Of a stretch of DNA of 64,000 bases, positions 1 to 11,240 are shown one piece after another. The position numbers were made by a program, and so were the translations under genes. Numbering within the stretch: position 1 is the stretch's first letter; each line of letters begins with the position of its first letter. Source of the DNA: Trichomonas vaginalis G3. Taxonomy: Eukaryota; Parabasalia; Trichomonadida; Trichomonadidae. The notes under the pieces are model-generated. The model searched no databases. It saw only the letters and a program-made list of their open reading frames with translations, and had not been told where the DNA came from. The stretch lies in contig NW_026529175.1 of the NCBI RefSeq assembly GCF_026262505.1, positions 50,972 to 114,971 of the forward strand, read 5' to 3'.

Positions 1-712
1 TAAAACTCGGTAAACAACTTCTTTATGTCTAGAAAATTCTATCTTGCCTTTTATTTTTTTCTCGCTGTGAAACGTATTCGGTCATTTTTTTAAAAATTAA
101 TTTTTTGTTAGAGATAAGAGCTAAAACTTTGCAGACAACTCCCCATGTCTAGCAAATTTAACATTCGTCTCCCATTTTTATATATTTGGTTTAGAATGTT
201 CGAAAATGCGTAATATGGTCATTAATATTAATTAAAAAGAACCTTGAATTAATTCAATCTGATCTCACAAAATATTTTAAATTACAAACTTTGTAGTTTG
301 AATAGATAATTAGTATTAAACTCAAATAACTAGTTTATTTTTGAATAAAAATTATTTGAATTCATTCAATTTTGTGAATTTCCCTTCAAAAATCAAGTTT
401 AAATATCTTATTTGCCATATAATTATAAATACAATGAAACATATTCGAAATTGAAAAGAATGACTTTTTCTGTTCTTTCAATCATTCAATTTGAATTTTG
501 CAATATTGGATTTCTCATTAAATAGCTATTAAAAACAACAAGCAATTTAACTTACATTCAAATTTATTTGTGTTATATTCAATCTTCTCAAAACTTATAA
601 TTTTCGGCTATAGCATGAGTATATGCTATATAATATAATAAACCTATAATAGTATCATTCTTTCAATTATTTGAAGAGAAAACCGAAAAAATCTATTTTC
701 GGTCTATAACAA
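1..712 (+). repeat. Right-arm end of a foldback unit, cut by the window start
   Basis: The first ~128 bases are about one copy of the 121-bp repeat. Then comes the ~580-bp outer segment that ends every right arm, finishing at CGGTCTATAACAA (700-712). The same segment is inverted at 4424-5007. No gene is seen. Confidence 0.85.
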
Positions 713-1130
713 GGTTTATCCTTCGCTTTTAAGATCATTGAATTTGATTTTTACATAAAATAGTTATATATTAGAAAATAATATGAGTTTATGTGATATT
801 ATTTTTCAGAAGATTTTGTGTTCTTATTCAAAATTTTATTTTTTTTATTCAAAAGAATCCTTACAAAATATACATTTACTTTAATTAATATTTAAAAACG
901 TGCTCTATCAAAAGTTCCAAAAATTCAATATTTTAGCTTTTCTGAGGTGTCACTTTTGATGAATTTCTGTTTACAACAGTTCATTCAGATTTTTTTCGTG
1001 AACCGAAATGACACGATGACGAAACCACTATACTTAGATTTGGTGACTACCTTATATAAAAACGATATGTGGTGTTTGGCCGGACGATAACCTCAAAAGA
1101 TATGAATTGTGCACAGGTTCGATTGTTCCG

Positions 1131-1901
1131 TACCGAAATGCATCACTAGAAAAGTGACAAAAAGTGACACTTACTCTTATTTTGTGCGGCAATTTTTCTA
1201 AGTTATTTTGTTAAGCTAAATATGTTATATATCAAATCAGCTTTATAAATATTATAGAAAAGTTTATTTTTATTTTTATTTTTAATTATTATTATTATTA
1301 TTTTTTAAATTAAAAGAAAACATTAGAATTATATGGATATATTTAAATTAATTATAAAAATAAAATTGAATATATTGAAGTTTGAGTTTATAGGTATACA
1401 AATTTTAGAGGCATTTTGGCTGAGAACTATGGTCTGCGAGGTACATAGATAGAATCAGTACCTCGCAGACTATAGTTCTCTATATGGCGCCGAAAATTTT
1501 TGGTGAAATGTCGTCGCATTTCACCAAAAATTTTTCGGCGCCATAGGAAGAATTGGAGGGTGTGAGATACTATTACATGCTATAGTACTCACACCCTCCA
1601 ATTCTTAGCCAAAACGGCTAAAAATTGCTCACAATTTCAACAATTGTGAGCAATTTTCAGCCATTTTGGCTGAGAACTATGGTCTGCGAGGTACATGGAT
1701 AGAATCAGTACCTCGCAGACTATAGTTCTCTATATGGCGCCCAAAAAAAAATTTATGATTGTTTTTTATCAAATCTTATCCATATTATTCTATTAATGTT
1801 AATTATATTTTATCAATTATATTTTTTTAAATAATAAACACAAAATCCACTAATTTAAAATTGGCGCCAAATGTCACTTTTGCTAGTGATGCATTTCGGT
1901 A
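1131..1901. repeat. 771-bp segment bounded by an inverted repeat
   Basis: The left arm begins TACCGAAATGCATCACTAG (1131-1149) and continues AAAAGTGACA. The right arm (1872-1901) is its reverse complement with about one extra base. The segment encloses palindrome cluster 1. It resembles a small non-autonomous DNA element, but I could not define a target-site duplication. The same segment lies at 11657-12426, 25989-26758 and 38996-39764. Confidence 0.55.
1422..1730. repeat. Palindrome cluster 1: P1-P2-P3-P4-P1
   Basis: Five large hairpins lie back to back. P1 is 1422-1480 (stem ~23 bp, GAGAACTATGGTCTGCGAGG). P2 is 1483-1545 (stem ~28 bp, core TGGCGCCGAAAATTTTTGG). P3 is 1548-1606 (stem ~19 bp, AAGAATTGGAGGGTGTGAG). 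P4 is 1607-1671 (stem ~30 bp with two mismatches, core TTGCTCACAATT). A second P1 is 1672-1730, followed by half of P2. Near-perfect arms over 60-bp units cannot be chance even in AT-rich DNA, because the stems are GC-rich. Confidence 0.9.
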
Positions 1902-2107
1902 TGATATAGTGACAACTTTACGTGTCAGATTTTATGAAAATAAGGTATTTATCACAAATATATAATCAATATAATTATATTATAGAAGGCTATTTAATAA
2001 ATCTATATTTATTATAAAATGATATTTAAAAAAATATGTATAATTATTGAATTAATTTTTGATAAGGAGTCAAAAAATTTTTGACAAAATTGAAATATAT
2101 TTAAGCT

Positions 2108-2290
2108 AAGAATTGGTGGTGTGAGATACTATTTCATGCAATAGTACTCACACCCTTCAATTCTTCCTATGGCGTCGAGAAAATTTTGGTGAAATGCGAC
2201 GACATTTCGCCAAAATTTCTCGACGCCATATAGAGAACTATAGTCTGCGAGGTACTGATTCTATCTATGTACCTCGCAGGCTATAGTCCC
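2108..2290. repeat. Palindrome cluster 2: P3-P2-P1
   Basis: The palindromes of cluster 1 appear in reverse order: P3 (2108-2165), P2 (2168-2230) and P1 (2233-2290), followed by the left half of P4 (from 2292). Sequences differ slightly from cluster 1, for example GGCGTCGAG in place of GGCGCCGAA, changed on both arms so the P2 stem is kept. Confidence 0.85.
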
Positions 2291-2761
2291 CAGCCAAAAT
2301 GGTTAAAAATTGTTGTGCATGAAAAATAGCATGACTTCACTTCTGATAAAAAGTGACAGTATTTGACAGTGTTTGACATCTATTTGTCATATTTGAAAAA
2401 TGGAGAATAATGATGTAAGGTATACACTAATTAAAATTATTTGAGATGAAAATTTGAAGTGAAAATAAAATTTTATTTTTTTTAAAAAAAATCATTAATA
2501 TGTGATGTTTTAAATTTGTTATTATTAATTAATATCTGAAACTATTGAATTATAACAGTTTATATGTTCTCAATTTAAAAAAAATTGTGAAGAATTTATA
2601 TTTTTGGAGAAGGGTGTTTAACATTTGTGAGTGAGAATGCAAGTAGAAGTTTGGTGTTTTAAGGCTAAGTTAATATAGATTTGCTATTGCTATATATGTG
2701 AATATGTTGTGTTATAATACAAGATATAAAAATATATTATTAAAATTTTCGACGCCATATA

Positions 2762-2945
2762 GAGAACTATAGTCTGCGAGGTACTGATTCTATTTATGTG
2801 CCTCGCAGACCGTAGTTCTCAGCCAAAATGGCTAAAAAATGGGTGCAATGTAAAAAATTGCACCCAATTTTTAGCCATTTTGGCTAGGAATTGGAGGGTG
2901 TGAGTACTATCGTTTGTAATAGTTTCTCACACCCTCTAATTCTTC
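2762..2945. repeat. Palindrome cluster 3: P1-P4-P3
   Basis: Half of P2 (GACGCCATA, about 2751) leads into P1 (2762-2820), P4 (2821-2885) and P3 (2887-2945). P4 here has a different stem tip (GGGTGCAAT paired with ATTGCACCC) but keeps its AGCCAAAATGGCT base. Confidence 0.85.
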
Positions 2946-5007
2946 GTATATACACATTATAAAATCATTCAAAACGATACACATATTTTCTAAAAAACAA
3001 TCCGAAAATTTTATTATGATAATTTATTAAACTTTAATCTAATTCTTAAACCAATTGAATATATCGAATAACACAATTAATTGAATACATCTTTTGAAAT
3101 TGAAAAGAAAAATTAATAAAAATAAAAAACTGAACTTTATTAAATAAAGAAAAGGTATGAAAAGAAGTTTGAAAACAATAAAAAAATAATGTGATTGTTG
3201 ATAAACGATTTTTATTTCGACAATTATTAGAAAGGATTATGATAGAGTTTGTAAAATATGTTCGATCTGTGTATGTCAAATCGTGCCAAGTTAAGTATAC
3301 TAGGGACACAAATTGAGACGAGAAAAGCAAATTGAGAGGAAAAAACCGTTCAAAATGTTGTAAACTTTTGAATTTTAGCCCAAAAATCGCGTTCTTATTT
3401 TTGACCTATTCAATTAATAATTTTAGTTTAAATAAAAAATAATTGTTTAGTCTAACGACGACATTCTTTTGGAATAGGAAACAAGATGATTTAAAGGTGC
3501 ACCCGTATATACGTTTATTTGAGAGGAGGAGGATTACCCTCTCAATTTTGAGGGATTCGTTAGTTTATTTTCTCGATGAATATGCAATAAAATTTGATTT
3601 TTACCTTATCAATATACTTCATATAATATACACATGTTCATGTAAAAACTTTTTTCCAAAATCCTCAGGAATTAAGGGATTTTTGAATTTTAATAGGGTT
3701 GCTAGATTCCCGACGATAGGTGTCTTGGAAGATTTGCCTGGTGTCATCATAGTGTCTTTAAATCAATAATTTTATTTTCGAGTTAGTTTTATCGATTTTT
3801 CAATAAAAAACATTTCTAAAACAAGAAAATAAAACGATAAAATATTTATATTTTATATAAGGATCTTATATATTTAAAATAAATATCATTTTATTTTTTT
3901 CATTGGTGTCTGTCAAACCATAATACACTATTCAAAAATTCAATGTGTCTTGCGGCTTCAAAAGACACCTTCAAATTGAATGATAGCACAGACACTATTG
4001 AGTTTTACCCATTTTATTTAGTTTTTACCCTTTTTATTTTTAAGAATTAATGAATAAAACAGCCGTTTTGCTATAACCTCAATCACTTTTATTTATTATT
4101 TTAAATATTATTTAATTTTATTATTTGAATAGGCAAACTTATATTTGAGAAGCTCAATTTGAGACCACTTAATACATTGAAATATCATAAATATTGAAAT
4201 ATTAAAAAGTGTATTTCAAAATATTGAAATTATAAAAATTTATAATACTGAAATTGAGACAAATTAATAAATTCAATGTGTTTTTTTGAAATAACTCTCA
4301 AATATTATTTTTTTGTTTATTTAATGATGAATAAATATGATTGCTTTAGTCAATCATAAAAACTAATTCAAGTTTAAAATAATGAAAGGATAATTTAATC
4401 GTTTTTTAAAATACAATTATTTTTTGTTATAGACCGAAAATAGATTTTTTCGGTTTTCTCTTCAAATAATTGAAAGAATGATACTATTATAGGTTTATTA
4501 TATTATATAGCATATACTCATGCTATAGCCGAAAATTATAAGTTTTGAGAAGATTGAATATAACACAAATAAATTTGAATGTAAGTTAAATTGCTTGTTG
4601 TTTTTAATAGCTATTTAATGAGAAATCCAATATTGCAAAATTCAAATTGAATGATTGAAAGAACAGAAAAAGTCATTCTTTTCAATTTCGAATATGTTTC
4701 ATTGTATTTATAATTATATGGCAAATAAGATATTTAAACTTGATTTTTGAAGGGAAATTCACAAAATTGAATGAATTCAAATAATTTTTATTCAAAAATA
4801 AACTAGTTATTTGAGTTTAATACTAATTATCTATTCAAACTACAAAGTTTGTAATTTAAAATATTTTGTGAGATCAGATTGAATTAATTCAAGGTTCTTT
4901 TTAATTAATATTAATGACCATATTACGCATTTTCGAACATTCTAAACCAAATATATAAAAATGGGAGACGAATGTTAAATTTGCTAGACATGGGGGAGTT
5001 GTCTGCA

Positions 5008-5612
5008 AAGTTTTAGCTCTTATCTCTAACAAAAAATTAATTTTTAAAAAAATGACCGAATACGTTTCACAGCGAGAAAAAAATAAAAGGCAAGATAGAA
5101 TTTTCTAGACATAAAGAAGTTGTTTACCGAGTTTTAGCTCTTATCTCTAACAAAAAATTAATTTTTAAAAAAATGACCGAATACGTTTCACAGCGAGAAA
5201 AAAATAAAAGGCAAGATAGAATTTTCTAGACATAAAGAAGTTGTTTACCGAGTTTTAGCTCTTATCTCTAACAAAAAATTAATTTTTAAAAAAAGACCGA
5301 ATACGTTTCACAGCGAGAAAAAAATAAAAGGCAAGATAGAATTTTCTAGACATAAAGAAGTTGTTTACCGAGTTTTAGCTCTTATCTCTAACAAAAAATT
5401 AATTTTTAAAAAAATGACCGAATACGTTTCACAGCGAGAAAAAAATAAAAGGCAAGATAGAATTTTCTAGACATAAAGAAGTTGTTTACCGAGTTTTAGC
5501 TCTTATCTCTAACAAAAAATTAATTTTTAAAAAAATGACCGAATACGTTTCACAGCGAGAAAAAAATAAAAGGCAAGATAGAATTTTCTAGACATAAAGA
5601 AGTTGTCTACCA
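5008..5612 (-). repeat. 121-bp tandem array, 5 copies (unit 1 left arm)
   Basis: Five copies of a 121-bp unit; the reverse strand contains GTAAACAACTTCTTTATGTC. The outermost boundary copy is diverged (TTTGCAGACAACTCCCCCA) and the innermost reads GGTAGACAAC. Confidence 0.95.
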
Positions 5613-6023
5613 AGTGTCAGCTGTTACTTCTTCTCAATACTGATATAAAATAAAAATCTTTATTATTTATTTAACCTTTATTGTTTCATTAAACTTCATT
5701 TATTTTATATTATAGTTTTATTCTTTTAGCTACTTGTAAACTAATCTAATTTTATATCATCATTTTACCGGATTATTCTTCAGTACATCGATTGTGTATC
5801 TAAAATATATCATTATCCTTATTCTGTTTTTTCCAAAATTCTTTTAAATATCTTTTTTGGTTAGATTACTTTATACTTTTTACTTTTATTTTTTAATTTC
5901 AAAAAAAAAATTTGGTGATTGTTCTATTCTGTTACAATGTGCATTATCATATTCTAATGAATTATTCATTACATACATTTAAAAAAACTTGTTAAAAATG
6001 AAATTAAAAAATTATGTTTATTA

Positions 6024-6890
6024 TTACGCTGTGAATGTGTCAACAGCGGTCATGCCTGTATCTGTATCCCATATTTGCCACAACCTTTCTGTATCTGCAT
6101 TTGTGTATTTCGGTTTCAGCTGATACATTTGATTTGGCGTGTAATTTGTTCCAGTTAATGGATTAATTGGGAGATCTTCATGCGGTGTGTTATTATTGTA
6201 CTCCCAAATAAAGGCAGGAATAGCCTGAATGCTTTGGCAGCGCTCCAATGTCGGCCAGAATCTCTCAATCTTCCCATTTTGGTAGGGAGAATGAGAGTCT
6301 GTATGCCGCCATTGGACGCCCCAAAGATCAAGTAGATCTTGAAAGGCGCCCCTATTTTCTGAACCGTTGTCGGTCCAGAAACAATAAGGGGCGCCAAATT
6401 CAATGAAGGCGGAAGCCGCAACGTTCGCTGTCGTCGCTGCCAGCATATCTGGTATTTGTATACACGCTAGGACTTTGCGGCTAAAATCGTCGATTATGCC
6501 ATAAATATACTGGCCACGAACACCCCTAAAATAATGAACATCTGCGTGCCAGATAAGATTGGGTGAAAGCGCCCAATATCTTACTGCTGTTTCTGGCCCG
6601 GCATGCTCTAATCGCGTCTTGGTGAAATGATTTTCTTTGAAGTATCTGCGTACTTCTCTATAAGATAAATCAATTTGTTGTATCATAAGACGAAATGGTG
6701 GAAGTGAACTCAAAATAAGAGTAATTAGGTTATTTTGCCGACCAAATATATTTACAAGGCAAAATATCATATTACATGTCAACCTATTATCAGTATGTTT
6801 TGATAAAAAAAATTTATCAAATATCATATTAAAATTAACATCTATATCTATATCAATATCTACACTATAAATTTTTTTATTCAATATCAT
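6024..6890 (-). CDS. DD35E integrase-like (rve) transposase, unit 1 left arm
   Basis: The frame can encode up to ~288 residues from the ATG at 6890. Residue numbers here count from a non-ATG codon three residues earlier. The rve (RNase H-fold) catalytic core has Asp120 in WHADVHYF, Asp177 in FWTDNGSEN and Glu212 in NGKIERFW, a D-D-35-E spacing as in IS3/IS481 transposases and retroviral-type integrases. No N-terminal zinc knuckle is visible. The first ~40 residues are low-complexity (repeated Asp-Ile) and are out of frame in the right arms of units 1 and 4. The real start may therefore be Met72 (ATG at 6686), giving ~220 residues. The gene body is about half G+C in places, far above its flanks, which supports real coding. 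Its likely role is mobilising the foldback unit; that is inference. The stop runs into TAATAATAAACA. The family assignment below rve is uncertain. Confidence 0.8.
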   Translation of the reverse strand: MILNKKIYSVDIDIDIDVNFNMIFDKFFLSKHTDNRLTCNMIFCLVNIFGRQNNLITLILSSLPPFRLMIQQIDLSYREVRRYFKENHFTKTRLEHAGPETAVRYWALSPNLIWHADVHYFRGVRGQYIYGIIDDFSRKVLACIQIPDMLAATTANVAASAFIEFGAPYCFWTDNGSENRGAFQDLLDLWGVQWRHTDSHSPYQNGKIERFWPTLERCQSIQAIPAFIWEYNNNTPHEDLPINPLTGTNYTPNQMYQLKPKYTNADTERLWQIWDTDTGMTAVDTFTA

Positions 6891-7295
6891 AGATTTCAAA
6901 AATTTATTTCAATTTTAAATTAATTTATGGTTTTCATCAAAATTGTTTTTTATTAAAAAGCATGTTTCACAATTTTTACGGTTTCTTTCAAAAGTTATAA
7001 AAAGAGAGTCAATAAGAAATTTCAACGCTTCAAGAAGGAATCAAAGAAATTGACGAAGTTCCAGAATTTTATTCAACAATTCTTAATCAATTAACAAAAA
7101 CTATACCGAAACTTATCTTACCATCCAAATCAAATCACATTACATACGGAATAAACATTTAATCTTTTACCATTAAAATTATATTTATACGTTATTTAAT
7201 TTTTTTACGTCTAAGTTGAATAGGATAATAGCCGAAGATATAAAGTAACTATAGTTTACAAGCTAAGGAACAAATCAGCATTGAAACTAAAAAAT

Positions 7296-7647
7296 AACGT
7301 ATTTGAATAATTTCGTAAAAAATTAGAATTACTCGATATTAAGCATATTGCTTTTCTATCATATATGCTTATATTCTACAATAGTGTTACCAAACATCGG
7401 GCAACATCATACGTATAATACAACTTTTTCGTACTTCTTTATCGAATTTAAATAGAACTAAGTTTTTATTTTAAATAAAAGAGAAATAATTCTAATTTAT
7501 AATCTCATTATTAATTTATTCTCATTTTAATATTTCATCGATTTTTTATTATCGATATTCAATACAAATGAATTCATATTATAATAGTATCTAGTATAAC
7601 TAGGTATTCTATCACAGTATTTCTTCAATTTATTATAATATTTCAGC
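7296..7647. other. 352-bp centre of foldback unit 1 (region B)
   Basis: This is the unique spacer between the inverted arms, the same length in all four units. It is AT-rich and non-coding. It lies between two divergent transposase genes, each starting ~400 bp away, so it may carry shared regulatory or replication signals; no motif proves this. It contains the short palindrome ATCGATTTTTTATTATCGAT. Confidence 0.7.
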
Positions 7648-8168
7648 ATTTTTTAGTTTCAATGCTGATTTGTTCCTTAGCTTGTAAACTATAGTTACTT
7701 TATATCTTCGGCTATTATCCTATTCAACTTAGACGTAAAAAAAAAATAACGTATAAATATAATTTTAATGGTAAAAGATTAAATGTTTATTCCGTATGTA
7801 ATGTGATTTGATTTGGATGGTAAGATAAGTTTCGGTATAGTTTTTTTAATTGATTAAGAATTGTTGAATAAAATTCTGGAACTTCGTCAATTTCTTTGAT
7901 TCCTTCTTGAAGCGTTGAAATTTCTTATTGACTCTCTTTTTATAACTTTTGAAAGAAACCGTAAAAATTGTGAAACATGCTTTTTAATAAAAAACAATTT
8001 TGATGAAAACCATAAATTAATTTAAAATTGAAATAAATTTTTGAAATCTATGATATTGAATAAAAAAATTTATAGTGTAGATATTGATATAGATATAGAT
8101 GTTAATTTTAATATGATATTTGATAAATTTTTTTATCAAAACATACTGATAATAGGTTGACATGTAAT

Positions 8169-8915
8169 ATGATATTTTGCCTTGTAAATATATTTGGTCG
8201 GCAAAATAACCTAATTACTCTTATTTTGAGTTCACTTCCACCATTTCGTCTTATGATACAACAAATTGATTTATCTTATAGAGAAGTACGCAGATACTTC
8301 AAAGAAAATCATTTCACCAAGACGCGATTAGAGCATGCCGGGCCAGAAACAGCAGTAAGATATTGGGCGCTTTCACCCAATCTTATCTGGCACGCAGATG
8401 TTCATTATTTTAGGGGTGTTCGTGGCCAGTATATTTATGGCATAATCGACGATTTTAGCCGCAAAGTCCTAGCGTGTATACAAATACCAGATATGCTGGC
8501 AGCGACGACAGCGAACGTTGCGGCTTCCGCCTTCATTGAATTTGGCGCCCCTTATTGTTTCTGGACCGACAACGGTTCAGAAAATAGGGGCGCCTTTCAA
8601 GATCTACTTGATCTTTGGGGCGTCCAATGGCGGCATACAGACTCTCATTCTCCCTACCAAAATGGGAAGATTGAGAGATTCTGGCCGACATTGGAGCGCT
8701 GCCAAAGCATTCAGGCTATTCCTGCCTTTATTTGGGAGTACAATAATAACACACCGCATGAAGATCTCCCAATTAATCCATTAACTGGAACAAATTACAC
8801 GCCAAATCAAATGTATCAGCTGAAACCGAAATACACAAATGCAGATACAGAAAGGTTGTGGCAAATATGGGATACAGATACAGGCATGACCGCTGTTGAC
8901 ACATTCACAGCGTAA
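8169..8915 (+). CDS. DD35E integrase-like transposase, unit 1 right arm
   Basis: This is the inverted partner of the gene at 6024-6890, identical through the catalytic core (WHADVHYF, FWTDNGSEN, KIERFW). A one-base difference in a T-run upstream removes the extra N-terminal extension, so the first in-frame ATG is 8169. An internal ATG at 8253 corresponds to Met72 and is a good alternative start. The 121-bp array follows downstream. Confidence 0.8.
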   Translation: MIFCLVNIFGRQNNLITLILSSLPPFRLMIQQIDLSYREVRRYFKENHFTKTRLEHAGPETAVRYWALSPNLIWHADVHYFRGVRGQYIYGIIDDFSRKVLACIQIPDMLAATTANVAASAFIEFGAPYCFWTDNGSENRGAFQDLLDLWGVQWRHTDSHSPYQNGKIERFWPTLERCQSIQAIPAFIWEYNNNTPHEDLPINPLTGTNYTPNQMYQLKPKYTNADTERLWQIWDTDTGMTAVDTFTA

Positions 8916-9329
8916 TAATAAACATAATTTTTTAATTTCATTTTTAACAAGTTTTTTTAAATGTATGTAATGAATAATTCATTAGAATATGATAATGCAC
9001 ATTGTAACAGAATAGAACAATCACCAAATTTTTTTTTTGAAATTAAAAAATAAAAGTAAAAAGTATAAAGTAATCTAACCAAAAAAGATATTTAAAAGAA
9101 TTTTGGAAAAAACAGAATAAGGATAATGATATTATTTTAGATACACAATCGATGTACTGAAGAATAATCCGGTAAAATGATGATATAAAATTAGATTAGT
9201 TTACAAGTAGCTAAAAGAATAAAACTATAATATAAAATAAATGAAGTTTAATGAAACAATAAAGGTTAAATAAATAATAAAGATTTTTATTTTATATCAG
9301 TATTGAGAAGAAGTAACAGCTGACACTTG

Positions 9330-10655
9330 GTAGACAACTTCTTTATGTCTAGAAAATTCTATCTTGCCTTTTATTTTTTTCTCGCTGTGAAACGTATTCG
9401 GTCATTTTTTTAAAAATTAATTTTTTGTTAGAGATAAGAGCTAAAACTCGGTAAACAACTTCTTTATGTCTAGAAAATTCTATCTTGCCTTTTATTTTTT
9501 TCTCGCTGTGAAACGTATTCGGTCATTTTTTTAAAAATTAATTTTTTGTTAGAGATAAGAGCTAAAACTCGGTAAACAACTTCTTTATGTCTAGAAAATT
9601 CTATCTTGCCTTTTATTTTTTTCTCGCTGTGAAACGTATTCGGTCATTTTTTTAAAAATTAATTTTTTGTTAGAGATAAGAGCTAAAACTCGGTAAACAA
9701 CTTCTTTATGTCTAGAAAATTCTATCTTGCCTTTTATTTTTTTCTCGCTGTGAAACGTATTCGGTCATTTTTTTAAAAATTAATTTTTTGTTAGAGATAA
9801 GAGCTAAAACTCGGTAAACAACTTCTTTATGTCTAGAAAATTCTATCTTGCCTTTTATTTTTTTCTCGCTGTGAAACGTATTCGGTTTTTTTAAAAATTA
9901 ATTTTTTGTTAGAGATAAGAGCTAAAACTCGGTAAACAACTTCTTTATGTCTAGAAAATTCTATCTTGCCTTTTATTTTTTTCTCGCTGTGAAACGTATT
10001 CGGTCATTTTTTTAAAAATTAATTTTTTGTTAGAGATAAGAGCTAAAACTCGGTAAACAACTTCTTTATGTCTAGAAAATTCTATCTTGCCTTTTATTTT
10101 TTTCTCGCTGTGAAACGTATTCGGTCATTTTTTTAAAAATTAATTTTTTGTTAGAGATAAGAGCTAAAACTCGGTAAACAACTTCTTTATGTCTAGAAAA
10201 TTCTATCTTGCCTTTTATTTTTTTCTCGCTGTGAAACGTATTCGGTCATTTTTTTAAAAATTAATTTTTTGTTAGAGATAAGAGCTAAAACTCGGTAAAC
10301 AACTTCTTTATGTCTAGAAAATTCTATCTTGCCTTTTATTTTTTTCTCGCTGTGAAACGTATTCGGTCATTTTTTTAAAAATTAATTTTTTGTTAGAGAT
10401 AAGAGCTAAAACTCGGTAAACAACTTCTTTATGTCTAGAAAATTCTATCTTGCCTTTTATTTTTTTCTCGCTGTGAAACGTATTCGGTCATTTTTTTAAA
10501 AATTAATTTTTTGTTAGAGATAAGAGCTAAAACTCGGTAAACAACTTCTTTATGTCTAGAAAATTCTATCTTGCCTTTTATTTTTTTCTCGCTGTGAAAC
10601 GTATTCGGTCATTTTTTTAAAAATTAATTTTTTGTTAGAGATAAGAGCTAAAACT
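9330..10655 (+). repeat. 121-bp tandem array, 11 copies (unit 1 right arm)
   Basis: Eleven copies at a measured 121-bp spacing (GAGATAAGAG at 9431, 9552, 9673 and so on). Copies are almost identical; differences are mainly in the T-runs. Confidence 0.95.
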
Positions 10656-11240
10656 TTGCAGACAACTCCCCCATGTCTAGCAAATTTAACATTCGTCTCC
10701 CATTTTTATATATTTGGTTTAGAATGTTCGAAAATGCGTAATATGGTCATTAATATTAATTAAAAAGAACCTTGAATTAATTCAATCTGATCTCACAAAA
10801 TATTTTAAATTACAAACTTTGTAGTTTGAATAGATAATTAGTATTAAACTCAAATAACTAGTTTATTTTTGAATAAAAATTATTTGAATTCATTCAATTT
10901 TGTGAATTTCCCTTCAAAAATCAAGTTTAAATATCTTATTTGCCATATAATTATAAATACAATGAAACATATTCGAAATTGAAAAGAATGACTTTTTCTG
11001 TTCTTTCAATCATTCAATTTGAATTTTGCAATATTGGATTTCTCATTAAATAGCTATTAAAAACAACAAGCAATTTAACTTACATTCAAATTTATTTGTG
11101 TTATATTCAATCTTCTCAAAACTTATAATTTTCGGCTATAGCATGAGTATATGCTATATAATATAATAAACCTATAATAGTATCATTCTTTCAATTATTT
11201 GAAGAGAAAACCGAAAAAATCTATTTTCGGTCTATAACAA

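Larger units (their letters stand above)
713..4423. repeat. 3.7-kb spacer, copy 1 (region A)
   Basis: This AT-rich segment lies between foldback units and recurs almost unchanged at 11241, 25571 and 38578, always in the same orientation. It holds an inverted-repeat segment (1131-1901), three palindrome clusters (1422-1730, 2108-2290, 2762-2945) and a small nested hairpin near 3905-3995. I see no convincing gene. Short open frames at 3046-3330 (-) and 3443-3769 (+) have biased AT-rich composition and no recognisable domain; the second starts with TTG and is not kept open in copy 2. From 3996 to 4423 there is only AT-rich sequence. Confidence 0.8.
4424..11240. mobile_element. Foldback unit 1 (arm - centre - inverted arm)
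   Basis: Arms 4424-7295 and 7648-11240 are inverted copies around a 352-bp centre (7296-7647). The outer ends read TTGTTATAGACCG inward on both sides. From the outside in, each arm has a ~580-bp non-coding segment (4424-5007), the 121-bp array, ~410 bp downstream of the transposase gene, the gene, and ~400 bp upstream of it. Long inverted arms containing tandem repeats are the hallmark of foldback transposons (FB, Galileo). What is unusual is a complete transposase-like gene inside both arms. No MULE is present here, so TGATTTGTTCCTTAG near 7666-7680 is the empty site. Confidence 0.75.

Noticed and set aside
1-130. Telomeric repeat at the window start
   Set aside because: The sequence is the 121-bp arm repeat; no short telomere-type repeats such as TTAGGG are present.
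1422-1480. tRNA or other standard RNA gene in the palindrome clusters
   Set aside because: Long simple hairpins without tRNA arms or any consensus I recognise; left as unexplained palindromes.
3046-3330. 94-residue minus-strand frame in each spacer A
   Set aside because: Low-complexity Phe/Ser/Asn-rich translation of AT-rich DNA; conservation is explained by the recent duplication of the spacer.
3443-3769. 108-residue plus-strand frame in spacer A copies 1, 3 and 4
   Set aside because: Starts at TTG, has no known domain, and is not open in copy 2.
6155-6421. 88-residue open frame inside each DD35E transposase gene (also 8518, 16678, 21396, 31017, 44020)
   Set aside because: It is the same strand in another frame; the main frame carries all catalytic motifs and this one has no domain.
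9330-10655. CRISPR-like array
   Set aside because: The whole 121-bp unit repeats with no variable spacers and no cas genes; it is a satellite-type array in a eukaryotic element.
4424-11240. LTR retroelement
   Set aside because: The long repeats are inverted, not direct, and there is no reverse transcriptase, gag or primer-binding site.
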